DNA from: an uncultured Christensenella sp.
GTDB lineage: Bacteria > Bacillota > Clostridia > Christensenellales > Pumilibacteraceae
Direction: 5' to 3'
Assembly: GCA_910577995.1 (NCBI GenBank)
Contig: CAJTND010000001.1
Span: 314,723-378,722 of the forward strand
Length of the DNA: 64,000 nucleotides
The first letter of the stretch is position 1; every line of letters starts with the position of its first letter. A model generated the notes under the pieces. It made no database searches. It worked only from the letters and a program-made list of their open reading frames with translations, and was not told where the DNA came from. A program made the position numbers and the translations under genes. This document shows, piece after piece, positions 8,763-18,230 of the stretch.

Positions 8763-10391
8763 ATGGCAAAACAGATCAAAACGGGCGACGAAGCCCGCAA
8801 AGCGCTCGAAAGAGGCGTCAACACCCTCGCCGACACCGTTAAAATAACGCTCGGACCGAAAGGTCGCAACGTTGTTCTCGACAAGAAGTACGGCACGCCG
8901 CTAATCACCAACGACGGCGTTACCATTGCGAAAGAAGTCGAGCTCGAAGATCCGTTCGAGAACATGGGCGCGCAGATAGTCAAAGAAGTGTCGACCAAGA
9001 CGAACGACATCGCAGGCGACGGCACGACCACCGCTTGCCTCCTCGCCCAGGCTATAATCCGCGAGGGACTACGCAACGTTACCTCGGGCGCTAACCCGAT
9101 GGTCGTCCGCAAAGGCATCGAGAAAGCGACGCAGACCGCAGTCGATCATCTCAAATCGATAAGCAAAAAGGTCGACAACTCCACCGCTATCAGCCAGGTC
9201 GCGTCGATATCCGCGTCCGACGAGAAGATCGGCGCGCTCATCGCCGAGGCGATGAACAAGGTCGGCAAAGACGGCGTCATCACCGTCGAGGAATCCAAGA
9301 CGATGACGACCGACCTCACCTTTACCGAGGGCATGCAGTTCGACCGCGGCTACGCTTCCCCGTACATGTGCACCGACACGGAGAAGATGGAAGCCGTGCT
9401 CGACAATCCGGTCATCCTTATAACCGACAACAAGATCTCCAACATACAGGAGATACTTCCCCTGCTCGAAAAGATCGTTTCGCAGGGTCTTAAACTTCTT
9501 ATCATCGCCGACGACATCGAGTCCGAGCCGCTCGCAACGCTCGTGGTCAACAAGCTCCGCGGCACGTTCAACTGCGTAGCGGTCAAAGCCCCCGGCTTCG
9601 GCGACCGCCGCAAAGAGATGCTCCGCGACATAGCGACGCTTACGGGCGGCACGGTCATATCCAACGAGACCGGCATCGAGCTCAAAGACGTCGAGCTGAA
9701 CATGCTCGGCCGCGCCAAGACCGTCAAGGTCGACAAAGAGAACACGACCATCGTCGAGGGCAAAGGCGACGCCGCCGCTCTCGCTGACCGCGTCAAGTCC
9801 ATACGCGCTCAGATCGAGAGCACCACGTCCGATTACGACCGCGAAAAGCTGCAAGAGCGTCTTGCCAAGCTCGCGGGCGGCGTAGCCGTCATCAACGTCG
9901 GCGCTGCGACCGAAGTCGAAATGAAGGAAAAGAAGCTCCGCATCGAGGACGCGCTCGCCGCGACGCGCGCGGCGGTCGAGGAAGGCATCGTTCCCGGCGG
10001 CGGCGTAGCTCTCCTCTCCTCCGCGCCCGCAGTCGACGCGCTGATCGCGACGCTCGAAGGCGACGAAAAGACCGGCGCGACCATAGTCCGCAAAGCGCTC
10101 GAAGAGCCGCTCAAACAGATAGCTGTCAATGCCGGCGTCGACGGCGCGGTCGTCGTCAACAACGTACAATCGGCGAAGAAAGCCAACTACGGCTATGACG
10201 CAAGCAAGGACGAATATTGCGACGTTGTCAAAAAAGGCATAATCGACCCGACGAAGGTCACGCGTTCCGCGTTGCAGAACGCCGCGTCCATCGCGTCCAC
10301 GCTTCTTACGACCGAAGCGGCTGTCGCAGACATCCCCACCCCTCCTGCGCCCGCAATGCCGCAGGGCGGCGACATGGGCGGCATGTATTAA
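8763..10391 (+). CDS. groEL: Chaperonin GroEL (Hsp60)
   Basis: This 542-residue ATP-dependent chaperonin subunit has all family landmarks: the phosphate loop TLGPKGRNVVLD, the ATPase motif GDGTTT near residue 86, the apical segment VKAPGFGDRRKEM, the hinge glycines GGGVALL, and a short GGDMGGMY tail in place of the usual GGM repeats. It forms the double-ring folding chamber with GroES. The second cistron of groESL, it starts at ATG 8763 with AGGAGG upstream and ends at a clear terminator at 10418-10450. Confidence 0.98.
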   Translation: MAKQIKTGDEARKALERGVNTLADTVKITLGPKGRNVVLDKKYGTPLITNDGVTIAKEVELEDPFENMGAQIVKEVSTKTNDIAGDGTTTACLLAQAIIREGLRNVTSGANPMVVRKGIEKATQTAVDHLKSISKKVDNSTAISQVASISASDEKIGALIAEAMNKVGKDGVITVEESKTMTTDLTFTEGMQFDRGYASPYMCTDTEKMEAVLDNPVILITDNKISNIQEILPLLEKIVSQGLKLLIIADDIESEPLATLVVNKLRGTFNCVAVKAPGFGDRRKEMLRDIATLTGGTVISNETGIELKDVELNMLGRAKTVKVDKENTTIVEGKGDAAALADRVKSIRAQIESTTSDYDREKLQERLAKLAGGVAVINVGAATEVEMKEKKLRIEDALAATRAAVEEGIVPGGGVALLSSAPAVDALIATLEGDEKTGATIVRKALEEPLKQIAVNAGVDGAVVVNNVQSAKKANYGYDASKDEYCDVVKKGIIDPTKVTRSALQNAASIASTLLTTEAAVADIPTPPAPAMPQGGDMGGMY

Positions 10392-10417
10392 GCCGACCGC
10401 AAACGCTTAAACGCAAA

Positions 10418-10450
10418 ATACCGATGCTTTTACGGCGTCGGTATTTTTTT
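10418..10450 (+). terminator. Rho-independent terminator of groESL
   Basis: A 10-bp stem (ATACCGATGC with GCGTCGGTAT, one G-T pair) closes a 7-base loop and is followed by seven T residues. Confidence 0.85.
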
Positions 10451-10453
10451 GCA

Positions 10454-10478
10454 AAAAATATCCGCCCAATAGGGCGGA
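10454..10478 (-). terminator. Rho-independent terminator facing groESL, for the glycosidase operon
   Basis: On the minus strand the perfect 7-bp stem TCCGCCC/GGGCGGA with a 4-base loop is followed by TATTTTTT. It ends the rng-glycosidase transcript arriving from the right. Confidence 0.8.
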
Positions 10479-10568
10479 CGAATATATTTATCAAAGCGGT
10501 AAACGCTTTGTACGTTTATTATATGCCGTTACCGCGCGGATATACGCGTTTTCACGAAAATTACAGTT

Positions 10569-12782
10569 TTACGCGTCTATCTTGGTAATATTGACCATGC
10601 CGTTAGCGGCTTTAACGACCGATTTTCCGGGCGGAACGATAAAGAAGTACTTGACTGTCTTTTTGTTGCTCGACGGAAGAACAAGGTTGATGCTTATATT
10701 CTGCTTGGCGTGGACCATAAACTCGCCGCCGCCGTTGCCGTCGAGCAGAAAATTCCTTACGACGAACTTGCCGCCCTCGCCCTTGAACATGTTGATATCG
10801 TCCATGATGAGCGCGGTGCTCTCGTCCGTCACCTCGACACTGTAAACATGGTCGAGGAGCTTGAGATTGCTTATGCTGTTAGTTCCGCCGAGAAATGTAC
10901 CGAACGCTATCGCGTTTTTGAGGTCCGGGCGGAAGTATTCTATATCGATAAGCTCCTGCAACCCGATAAGCGCGAGCATATTGCCGTTGGCGGAAAGATA
11001 GTCGTCGTTGCGCGCGCGCTTGCCCTTGGGCAGGTATACCGAGTAATTCTCCACATTGTCGGACTCGTTGGCCGCCCACAGCGCGGCGGATTTTTGCGCG
11101 ACCGCCGCGGCGAGCTCATCCAGCCCGTAACGCTTTAAGCCGTGGTATACTATATAATTGACATACGGCACGATACTGCCACGGTATTCGAGGTACGGCG
11201 GCGTGCGCTTGCCGTTGTTGTCGGGCTTGGACGCTTTGCCGTATTCGGGGTCGTCGGCGCTGAGCGTCGGTATGACGTAATCGCCCCAGAACTTTTTGGG
11301 ATCGGTCAAGCGGTTGACTATGAGCGACAGTTTTTCGGGCGTGTCGACCGCGCCCGCGAGCAACGGATAGAACGACGTCGCGCCGATAGCGCTCGCCCAT
11401 TGCCCCGTTGTGTACTTATTTATATAAAGCCCCTCTTCCTCGCACCAGAAAGTGTCGTTGATAACGGCGCGCATATCGGTCTTTGCTTTTCCGTACTTTT
11501 CTCTGTCGGGAAGATCGAACAGCGCGGCTATGCGCTCCAAAACGTCGAAAGCCAAAAGCTTGAGCGACGACAGGTCGAGGCTGTACATCGGCGCGGGGTT
11601 GAACTTCTCTTTGAGCGGCGAATCGCTCCATTTATACGCTATTTCGTTTTTGTTCTTTTCCGCTACGACAGGCGCGGCGGTCGGCGGGTACAGCTTGCTG
11701 AGCTTTCTGTACTGCAACAGCATTTCGCTCTTGTCCGTCATGTGCATATAGTTATGCCACACGGCGAACACCGCCATTATCTTGTCTTCCAAAGTATATT
11801 TGAGCTGCTGTACGGCTTTATCCACGCCCGTATAACAGCCGAGTATCGCCGAGCAGTTCTCCTCCGTTCCGCCTATATCGAAATGATTATCGAGGTTGGC
11901 GCGCTTAGCCGAGTATATCTCGGTCAGCAGATACGGATAGTATACGCGCGACCAGAGTATCGCGTTGAACATGCGCTCGATGTGCGCGCCGAGCTCGCCC
12001 GATCCCATCGTCTTGTTGACGCCGTAACGCAGCTCGCTGGTGTCGATCTGGCTCTTAACCCTGTCGAACCGCGGCAGTTCGCCGTCGAACACGTCGGAAT
12101 CGCCGACGGTAGCATAAAGATACACGCTCGGCTGACGGCGGTTGATGACGAACTCCATTATCGCTTCGTTGAACGCGCCGTTAGCCGAGTCGGACGGCGG
12201 CATGTACGAAACGGCATGGAAGTACTCGCGCGACCTGTCGTCCTCGACGAGATACCGACCGCGATATATCGCGTTGCTGTCGGTAAGCTCGACCGTGCCC
12301 GGCACTACCGCCATGTACGGGCTTCTGCCGCTAACGGACGCGCCCTCTATGGACATCTCGCCCGGGCAGTCGTAGCACGGATAGAATATGACGCGCACGC
12401 GCAGTTTGCGCCGCGACGACACGCGAAGTATGAGCGAATGATCGTTCTGCCGCACCCACTTGACGCTGAGCGGTCCCGACGCGAAGTGCGCGAAGCTCCC
12501 GTCGGCGGTGTTGGCGCTGGCGCTGCCCATATTGCCGACGAAGTCGTCGTTATCGAGCCACTTATTGCCCGAATAGTAAAGCACGCGAATGCCCCACATC
12601 GAGCCGTGCTTGCCGACGATCATCGCGCCGTTTATCGCGCCGAAGTCGTAGCCGACGCCCATTATATATTTTTGCGGGTAGTTGTCCTCGCCTATCTCCG
12701 GACCGTTTTCGGACTGCTCGTAGAACTTGTCGAAGAACGGCGGACGGAACGCAAACCCGTATTCTTTATTGATATACTTCAC
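10569..12782 (-). CDS. GH63/MGH1-like (alpha/alpha) toroid glycoside hydrolase
   Basis: This 737-residue protein has no signal peptide, so it is probably cytosolic. The C-terminal half (about 330-650) has motifs of the trehalase/glucosidase-I-like (alpha/alpha)6 barrel: ATSFYPLLAG, PYLEYRGSIVPYVNYIVYHGL (like the YWRGPIWPPVNY box of GH63), and DDYLSANGNMLALIGLQELID. The N-terminal third looks like a beta-sandwich domain. The substrate cannot be told; an alpha-glucoside or mannoside is likely. It starts at GTG 12782, and its AGGAGG overlaps the stop codon of rng upstream, implying translational coupling. The pairing with an RNase is unusual. Confidence 0.75.
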   Translation of the reverse strand: MKYINKEYGFAFRPPFFDKFYEQSENGPEIGEDNYPQKYIMGVGYDFGAINGAMIVGKHGSMWGIRVLYYSGNKWLDNDDFVGNMGSASANTADGSFAHFASGPLSVKWVRQNDHSLILRVSSRRKLRVRVIFYPCYDCPGEMSIEGASVSGRSPYMAVVPGTVELTDSNAIYRGRYLVEDDRSREYFHAVSYMPPSDSANGAFNEAIMEFVINRRQPSVYLYATVGDSDVFDGELPRFDRVKSQIDTSELRYGVNKTMGSGELGAHIERMFNAILWSRVYYPYLLTEIYSAKRANLDNHFDIGGTEENCSAILGCYTGVDKAVQQLKYTLEDKIMAVFAVWHNYMHMTDKSEMLLQYRKLSKLYPPTAAPVVAEKNKNEIAYKWSDSPLKEKFNPAPMYSLDLSSLKLLAFDVLERIAALFDLPDREKYGKAKTDMRAVINDTFWCEEEGLYINKYTTGQWASAIGATSFYPLLAGAVDTPEKLSLIVNRLTDPKKFWGDYVIPTLSADDPEYGKASKPDNNGKRTPPYLEYRGSIVPYVNYIVYHGLKRYGLDELAAAVAQKSAALWAANESDNVENYSVYLPKGKRARNDDYLSANGNMLALIGLQELIDIEYFRPDLKNAIAFGTFLGGTNSISNLKLLDHVYSVEVTDESTALIMDDINMFKGEGGKFVVRNFLLDGNGGGEFMVHAKQNISINLVLPSSNKKTVKYFFIVPPGKSVVKAANGMVNITKIDA

Positions 12783-12792
12783 GGCTCGCCTC

Positions 12793-14289
12793 CTATGTAA
12801 GCAGGAACGCGCTGTCGGGGAGCGACAGTATGGCGTTGCTCTGCGCGCCTATGCGGTAGGAATTTGGCGATACGTCGGGCGACGAAACGAGATAGACGAG
12901 CTTGCCCGCGTTTTTCCCCGTCATGAACGACTCGAACCAATCGCCGCGCGCGAGTTTTTTGAAAACGGACGGATTGACCGTAACGACCGACGCTGTGACC
13001 GTCGGGTCGGAAAATATCTCCTGCAACTGCGCTTTTATCTTGCGCGCCATGAAACTCGGGGCTTGGGTGCGACCCTTGCCGCGACACTGCTCGCACGACT
13101 GCAACAGCAGCGACTGTATCTCCGAGCCCGTCTTTTTGCGCGTCATCTGCACAAGCCCGAGCTCGGTCATGGGCAGTACGCGCGTCCGCGTCCTGTCCTT
13201 GGCGGTCTCGTCGACGAGCAGTTTGACTACGGCGTCGTTGTGCAACGGGTTTTGCATATCGATAAAATCGATAACGACCATGCCGCCGATATTGCGGAGC
13301 CTGAGCTGACGCGCTATCTCGCGCGCCGCCTCGCAGTTGATGGAAAAAACCGTTTCTTCCCTGTCGGTATCGCCCGTGAACTTAGCGGTATTAACGTCTA
13401 TAACGGTGAGCGCCTCGGTACGGTCGATTATAATAGTGCCGCCGTTGTTGAGCTCGACTTTGTTTTTGAGGAGTTTTTCCACCTCGCCGAGAACGCCGTA
13501 CTTTTTGAGTATGTCGTAATCCTCGACGGGCGTTACCTTGACGGGCTGAGCGAGGTTCTCGTTGAGGTAATCGGCTAATGTTTCCGATACCTTCGCGCTG
13601 TTGCAAACTATCTCGTCGACGGTGGAATTGAGTATATCGCGTACGGTACGGAACAAAAGATTGCCGTCCGACGCCAAAAGCTCTACGCCGCTCGCCGATC
13701 TGTACTTGTCCAACAGCGAAATGTACATATTGGAAAAATACTTGATCTCCGCGATTATGTCCGCGCGGCGCGCATCCTTTGCTGCCGTCCGCGCTATAAG
13801 TCCGCTGTGCGGTTCGATGCGGTTCTTTGACAAAAGCTTGACGAGGCGCTCGCGCGTTTCCTCGTCCGTGATCTTGTTGGACACGCCGATAAAGTCGATA
13901 GTCGGCATATACACGACGTACCGACCGGGTATCGACAGATGCGCGGAAAGCCGCGGACCTTTGGTGTCCGTCGGTTCTTTTACCGCCTGAACGAGCAGAT
14001 ACTCGCCCTCTTTTACGTCGAGCTGGGTAGGGACTGCGCCCGAGTGCGCGAGCGCCGTGCGATCCTCGAGCATGTCCGCCGCGGCGAGAAAACCGTTCTT
14101 TTTGAGCCCGATATCGACGAACGCCGACTGCAAGCCGGGCAGGACGTTGACGACTTTCCCCTTGTAGATATTGCCCGTGACCCTGTTCATTTCGCGATCC
14201 TCGACGTAAAACTCTTTTAACACGCCGTCCTCAATGAGCGCGACGCTGCACATATACGATTCGTAATCTACGAGGATCTTACTCTTCAC
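12793..14289 (-). CDS. rng: Ribonuclease G/E family endoribonuclease
   Basis: This 498-residue protein has the order of RNase G: an S1 domain near residues 35-115 (GNIYKGKVVNVLPGLQSAFVDIG), an RNase H-like/DNase I-like catalytic core with the Mg-binding aspartates in LTVIDVNT and VVIDFIDM, and the zinc-link CxxC in CEQCRGKG. It cleaves single-stranded RNA during rRNA maturation and mRNA decay. The length matches RNase G rather than the long RNase E. It starts at GTG 14289 with AAAGGTG upstream. It is first in an operon with the glycosidase, with its own promoter and a leader of about 115 bases. Confidence 0.93.
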   Translation of the reverse strand: MKSKILVDYESYMCSVALIEDGVLKEFYVEDREMNRVTGNIYKGKVVNVLPGLQSAFVDIGLKKNGFLAAADMLEDRTALAHSGAVPTQLDVKEGEYLLVQAVKEPTDTKGPRLSAHLSIPGRYVVYMPTIDFIGVSNKITDEETRERLVKLLSKNRIEPHSGLIARTAAKDARRADIIAEIKYFSNMYISLLDKYRSASGVELLASDGNLLFRTVRDILNSTVDEIVCNSAKVSETLADYLNENLAQPVKVTPVEDYDILKKYGVLGEVEKLLKNKVELNNGGTIIIDRTEALTVIDVNTAKFTGDTDREETVFSINCEAAREIARQLRLRNIGGMVVIDFIDMQNPLHNDAVVKLLVDETAKDRTRTRVLPMTELGLVQMTRKKTGSEIQSLLLQSCEQCRGKGRTQAPSFMARKIKAQLQEIFSDPTVTASVVTVNPSVFKKLARGDWFESFMTGKNAGKLVYLVSSPDVSPNSYRIGAQSNAILSLPDSAFLLT

Positions 14290-14411
14290 AAAACACCTTT
14301 ACAAAAAACAGGCAAACGAAGTATTTTCGCCGCCCTTAGGAATGTTTATCGGTTATGCGATCCGAAGCAGGTTGCAAGGTAAAAACCTAATCATGCCGAT
14401 CATTCTTATAC

Positions 14412-14440
14412 ATTATACAATACCTAACGGCATTTGTCCA
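14412..14440 (-). promoter_or_regulatory. rng promoter
   Basis: On the minus strand TGGACA (14440-14435), a 17-base spacer and TATAAT (14417-14412) are followed by a leader of about 115 bases. The leader contains a small hairpin (AGGT-TTTT-ACCT). Family RNases often autoregulate through their leaders; whether this one does is unknown. Confidence 0.7.
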
Positions 14441-14507
14441 TCGTTTTTATTAAAGAAAACACGGGCGCACGTTATATTTTTGCCTTTATACTCCGACGTT
14501 ACACCCG

Positions 14508-15944
14508 TCAAACGCAGCCGAACAGCTTATACGCCGCATAAGTAAGCTCGCTGAACGCACGGCGCGGCAGGCTGCCTGCGCGCAAAGCGTTGGCAGAGCC
14601 GATGAACGCGTCGCGCCCGAGCCTAACGACGTCGGCTGTGCGGTAATAGCCTATTTCCAAACATTCCGCGGTATCGCCGCCGTCGGGCAGCCGGCATGAC
14701 ACGGCGACCGCATAGTCGCCGCAGTAAGAAACCGCTATTCTCATCCCGTCGCCGTCCGCGGCGAACGAAAACCCGCCGAGCCGCAGTCCGCGCTCGAACG
14801 TCTTTTTGTCTATGAACGTCCCGAAAAGCCGCGACGAGCGCGTGCCGTCGTCGGGCGACGCGTAGTACACGGGACGCGCGAGCTGTAAAAACGGCTGTTC
14901 TATCTCGGCGGTGAGGAGCGGCGACGCCGCGTCGAGGTCGAGCGGATGCAAGACATACAGCTCGCTTTTTTCGTCGAGCGCGACGGGCGCGCCGCCGAGG
15001 TCGGCGAACCTGCCGCCGTCGCACATGAGCACCGTCTTATTTACGCCGTCGTCGGTGACGTAAAAGAATATCCTGTCCGCAACTGCGGCGAACTTGTTTT
15101 TGTTCTTGCCGCGATCTTTTCCGCCGTCCGTCATGAGCGACCGCAGCCGACCGTACTCGACGGGCTCGCCCGCCGCCATCAGCCGCTCGAAAAAAGCGAC
15201 CGCGTCCGTCGGAACGCTCTCGCGTTTTTCAAACAGATCGCGCACCGTTTTGGACGGATCGGACCGCGCCTCGTCGAGTATATCCTTGACGCGGCCGTCG
15301 GTCTTGAACAGCATGAGTATGCGCGTTATCGCCGCACGCGTCTTGGCGTTGGCGTCGCCGTATGCCGCGGCGAGCGCGTTGATTATCTCGGGACGTTCCA
15401 TCAATATGCGGCGTATCGCCGTTTTATTGAGATTTTTGCCGTATAATACCTTGTCGAGCAAAAGCTTTACGGCTTCCGACGGGTCCGTGCGGATAAGTAT
15501 ATCATACTTGCCGAACTTGCCGTCGTACTTGTCTATATATCCCGCCGCGCGGTAAAAATCGGTCTTGGCGAGCTTTTCTATATAAGCGTCCGCACCGTCG
15601 CGCCAGCCGTAAAGTGCGCCGCCCTCTTTCGCATACTGCGCGTACAACAGCACTTTTATATATTCGCTCTCGGGATAGTTGCAGGCATTGCACGCCGCTA
15701 CGAACATATCGACATAGCCCTTGCCGACCGCGCCGCGCCTGTCCGAATAGTGCTCCGTCCGCTCCGTACCGTCCACAGTCGCATACGACAGCACGGCGGC
15801 GATACGTTCGAAGTCGTCGGGCGTTCCGCTCTGCGCGAGCGCGACTACCGCGGAATAAAGCCGCGTGCGGTCGTCCGCTATGCTCCGAGCGAGCCGAGCG
15901 AACTCGTCGCCCTTCGCATTGCGTATTTTCTCAAAAAGCTCCAT
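14508..15944 (-). CDS. DUF4132-family protein
   Basis: This protein of about 478 residues has an alpha-helical, HEAT-like N-terminal part. The C-terminal region (about 300-470) looks like DUF4132: NKTVLMCDGG, ELYVLHPLDL, EQPFLQLARPVY, and LFGTFIDKKTFERGLR. The molecular role of DUF4132 is not established. I prefer ATG 15944 over the upstream TTG 15950 because the -10 box ends exactly 6 bases before it and there is no SD sequence, as in a leaderless mRNA. The promoter lies inside the 3' end of the M50 protease gene upstream. Confidence 0.65.
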   Translation of the reverse strand: MELFEKIRNAKGDEFARLARSIADDRTRLYSAVVALAQSGTPDDFERIAAVLSYATVDGTERTEHYSDRRGAVGKGYVDMFVAACNACNYPESEYIKVLLYAQYAKEGGALYGWRDGADAYIEKLAKTDFYRAAGYIDKYDGKFGKYDILIRTDPSEAVKLLLDKVLYGKNLNKTAIRRILMERPEIINALAAAYGDANAKTRAAITRILMLFKTDGRVKDILDEARSDPSKTVRDLFEKRESVPTDAVAFFERLMAAGEPVEYGRLRSLMTDGGKDRGKNKNKFAAVADRIFFYVTDDGVNKTVLMCDGGRFADLGGAPVALDEKSELYVLHPLDLDAASPLLTAEIEQPFLQLARPVYYASPDDGTRSSRLFGTFIDKKTFERGLRLGGFSFAADGDGMRIAVSYCGDYAVAVSCRLPDGGDTAECLEIGYYRTADVVRLGRDAFIGSANALRAGSLPRRAFSELTYAAYKLFGCV

Positions 15945-15950
15945 ACGCAA

Positions 15951-15979
15951 ATTTTAACATAATCCGACGATTAAATCAA
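15951..15979 (-). promoter_or_regulatory. Leaderless-type promoter of the DUF4132 gene
   Basis: On the minus strand TTGATT (15979-15974), a 17-base spacer and TAAAAT (15956-15951) are followed by TTGCGT and then ATG 15944. Transcription would start at or next to the A of the start codon. Confidence 0.6.
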
Positions 15980-16917
15980 GCGTTTTTTCCGCCGACCGCC
16001 GCGCCGTAGCCGCGCCGCTTGACAAGCTCGGTAAGCTCGACCTCGCCGAGCTCGTATGACTTTTTGAGCGCTCGGTCGTAAACGTCGAACACCGTATATT
16101 TGTCCGGGTCCAACATCTTGACGAGCTCGGAAAGCTTAGCGTCGGCGGTAACTGCGTAACGCCGCACTTCGAGCGGGTGCGTCATGCGCTCGCGCCTGCC
16201 CGAGAAAGCAAAAAGCTCGTAGTACTTCGCTCTGTTATCCGGTATCAGCGCGGACGCGACCATGAACAACCCGACCGTGAGGAAACAGAAATTCGGTTCG
16301 TAGACCGCAGACACCGCGAACAGCGCGACGCATACCGCGCCGAACACCGCCGACACTATGCGCATGATAAGATACGCGCGCCTGCGCCTTACACGCGAGG
16401 ACAGCGCGGCGAGCGCGATGCGACCGCCGTCGAGCGGGAATATCGGCAGAAGATTGAACAAGCCGACATACATATTGCACAGGCAGAACGTGCCCGTATA
16501 GACATAACTCGTCGGGATGAGCCACCACATCGCGGCGAATATAAGCCCGAGCACGAGGTTGAGCGCAGGACCTGCCGCCGCAATAGCTATCTCGTGCCGC
16601 GGCGCAAGCTCCGCACTGCCGCAAAGCGCCGCGCCGTACGGCATCAGCTTGATCTCGTTGAGCGCGTAGCCGTAGTGCTTGGCGGCTTTTGCATGCGCGC
16701 ACTCGTGCAGGACCACCGCAGTAAGCGAGCATGCGAATTCGTACGCCATGCCGAACGCGACAAACACGACAGCCATCAAAAAAGTTATCGGGGATATGCG
16801 CACGATCAGCTCGTCGCCCGCTTTTTTGCTTGCGGCGGTCTCGCGTTTGCCGCGACGAAAAAAGCGGCGGCGCGTCTTTTTTTCGGTCGCCGCCGCGTTC
16901 ACCGTTTTTTCCGTCAT
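15976..16917 (-). CDS. M50 site-2 metalloprotease, SpoIVFB-like
   Basis: This 313-residue integral membrane zinc protease has a basic N-terminus of about 35 residues. The zinc/catalytic motif HECAHAKAAKHYG lies in the first membrane core, and the third ligand is in the FPLDGGR loop. There are about five to six hydrophobic segments and a C-terminal half-CBS-like domain (VRRYAVTADAKLSELVKML). It would cleave a membrane protein within the bilayer. In Bacillus, SpoIVFB activates pro-sigma-K, but the substrate here is unknown. The min-spoIVF synteny supports the SpoIVFB assignment. It overlaps the 94-residue upstream gene by ATGA. Confidence 0.88.
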   Translation of the reverse strand: MTEKTVNAAATEKKTRRRFFRRGKRETAASKKAGDELIVRISPITFLMAVVFVAFGMAYEFACSLTAVVLHECAHAKAAKHYGYALNEIKLMPYGAALCGSAELAPRHEIAIAAAGPALNLVLGLIFAAMWWLIPTSYVYTGTFCLCNMYVGLFNLLPIFPLDGGRIALAALSSRVRRRRAYLIMRIVSAVFGAVCVALFAVSAVYEPNFCFLTVGLFMVASALIPDNRAKYYELFAFSGRRERMTHPLEVRRYAVTADAKLSELVKMLDPDKYTVFDVYDRALKKSYELGEVELTELVKRRGYGAAVGGKNA

Positions 16918-17198
16918 GCTATGGCTTCGATAAACTGCGAGATAAGCGGGAACGCGCCTATATCGCCGCGCCCGAACACGTCATAGCAAAACACCTGCGA
17001 CGCTATCTCGCGCACTTTCGGCACGAACGATGCAACGCCGTCGGGTATGTACTTGATAGCGCACACCATGCCTATAAGTACGGCGGCGGCTATCAGTCTT
17101 ATCAAAAAGCCTGTGATCGCCGCGCTCTTTTTGGGCGGCGCTTTTTTTTGCGCGTACACCGCGCTGTCCACTACATTACAGCCCGAATACTTGTCCAT
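16914..17198 (-). CDS. Small single-pass membrane protein, SpoIVFA position
   Basis: This 94-residue protein has a basic cytosolic start (QKKAPPKKS) and one transmembrane segment around 28-48. It ends with an extracytoplasmic tail of about 45 residues. I recognise no family. It sits between minE and the M50 protease, where Bacillus carries spoIVFA, the anchor and inhibitor of SpoIVFB. It also overlaps the protease gene by 4 bases. A regulatory-partner role is an inference from position only; it lacks the M23-like domain of SpoIVFA. Confidence 0.6.
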   Translation of the reverse strand: MDKYSGCNVVDSAVYAQKKAPPKKSAAITGFLIRLIAAAVLIGMVCAIKYIPDGVASFVPKVREIASQVFCYDVFGRGDIGAFPLISQFIEAIA

Positions 17199-17226
17199 GG
17201 TACAATATATGTCGGAGCATGCGCGT

Positions 17227-17454
17227 TCATTCTACGTCGGTATTGCCTACGCCGTAAAATCTCGCAACGTCGACGTCTATCAGCAAGCGGTAGTTCCCGT
17301 CCTCGCCCGTCACGCTCGCCGACATGCGTTTTACGTCCATAAACTCGCCGAGCAGTGCGGCGATGTCGCTCTCCGCAACTCTCACCGTGCGCTCTATCGA
17401 GCCCGCCGCGTCGCTTCTCACGACGCGCATTATGCGCTTTACGTCGTCCTTCAA
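17227..17454 (-). CDS. minE: Cell division topological specificity factor MinE
   Basis: This 75-residue protein lies 11 bases after minD. The pattern fits MinE: an N-terminal helix/strand that contacts MinD (RVVRSDAAGSIERTVRVAESDI) followed by the dimerising beta domain (YRLLIDVDVARF). MinE stimulates MinD ATP hydrolysis and so sets division-site placement. It starts at TTG 17454 with AGGCGG 7 bases upstream. The sequence is divergent; the assignment relies partly on context. No minC is seen in the window. Confidence 0.8.
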   Translation of the reverse strand: MKDDVKRIMRVVRSDAAGSIERTVRVAESDIAALLGEFMDVKRMSASVTGEDGNYRLLIDVDVARFYGVGNTDVE

Positions 17455-17465
17455 GTCCGCACCGC

Positions 17466-18224
17466 CTATGCGTTGCCGCGCATCTTGCGCTTGAAGAAGC
17501 CGCGTATACCGCGGTATTTCGCCGCGGGATCGAGCGTTTCGCCCACGCCGTAGACTATGCGGCGCGCGAGCAGCTCGAACGGTTTTTTCTGCGAAACATT
17601 AGCGCCGTACACCTCGTCGGTCTCGGGTATCACTCCGTCGACTTCCGCTTTGAGTATAGCCGATATCTCGTCCGCCGTCGGTATGCGCCCGTCCGCCAAA
17701 AGATCGCCGCGCACGCGGTTGACGACCACCGTCGGCGTTATCCTGTACGAGCCGAGCAAGGTCACCACCTTGCTCGCGTCGCGTATCGCGCTGATGTGCG
17801 GTGTGGTCACTACGATCGCGCGCTCGCATGCCGTTACCGCGCGCTTGAAGCCCGTTTCTATCCCCGCGGGACAGTCGACGAGCGCGTAATCGAATGTCAC
17901 GGCGAGGCTTTTGAGTATCAGTTTGAGGTTTTGCGCCGTAACCTTTTCGCCAAGGTAGCCGTGCGCCGACGGCAGAAGATACAGCCCGTTCCTGACCGCC
18001 TCGACCAGCGCCTGCCTTACGCGACAGCGATTGTCGATAACGTCGGCTATATCGTAGACGACGCGATTCTCCAGCCCGAGCACCACGTCGAGATTGTTAA
18101 GACCGAAGTCCGCGTCCAACAGCACCACGCGAAACCCGAGCGCCGCCAAAGCTTTGCCGAGACACGCGGTGACGGTGGTCTTGCCGACGCCGCCCTTTCC
18201 GGATGTGACCACTATGCTTTTCAT
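17466..18224 (-). CDS. minD: Septum site-determining ATPase MinD
   Basis: This 252-residue ParA/MinD ATPase has the deviant Walker A SGKGGVGKTT, Walker B LLDADFGLNNLD, and the switch DCPAGIE. The C-terminal basic amphipathic helix IRGFFKRKM anchors MinD-ATP to the membrane. I place the start at ATG 18224, where the family sequence MKSIVVTSGKGG begins, rather than further upstream. The -10 box TATAAT ends 6 bases before this ATG and no SD is present. It is first in the operon minD-minE-(94 aa)-M50. Confidence 0.95.
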   Translation of the reverse strand: MKSIVVTSGKGGVGKTTVTACLGKALAALGFRVVLLDADFGLNNLDVVLGLENRVVYDIADVIDNRCRVRQALVEAVRNGLYLLPSAHGYLGEKVTAQNLKLILKSLAVTFDYALVDCPAGIETGFKRAVTACERAIVVTTPHISAIRDASKVVTLLGSYRITPTVVVNRVRGDLLADGRIPTADEISAILKAEVDGVIPETDEVYGANVSQKKPFELLARRIVYGVGETLDPAAKYRGIRGFFKRKMRGNA

Positions 18225-18230
18225 ACCGAT

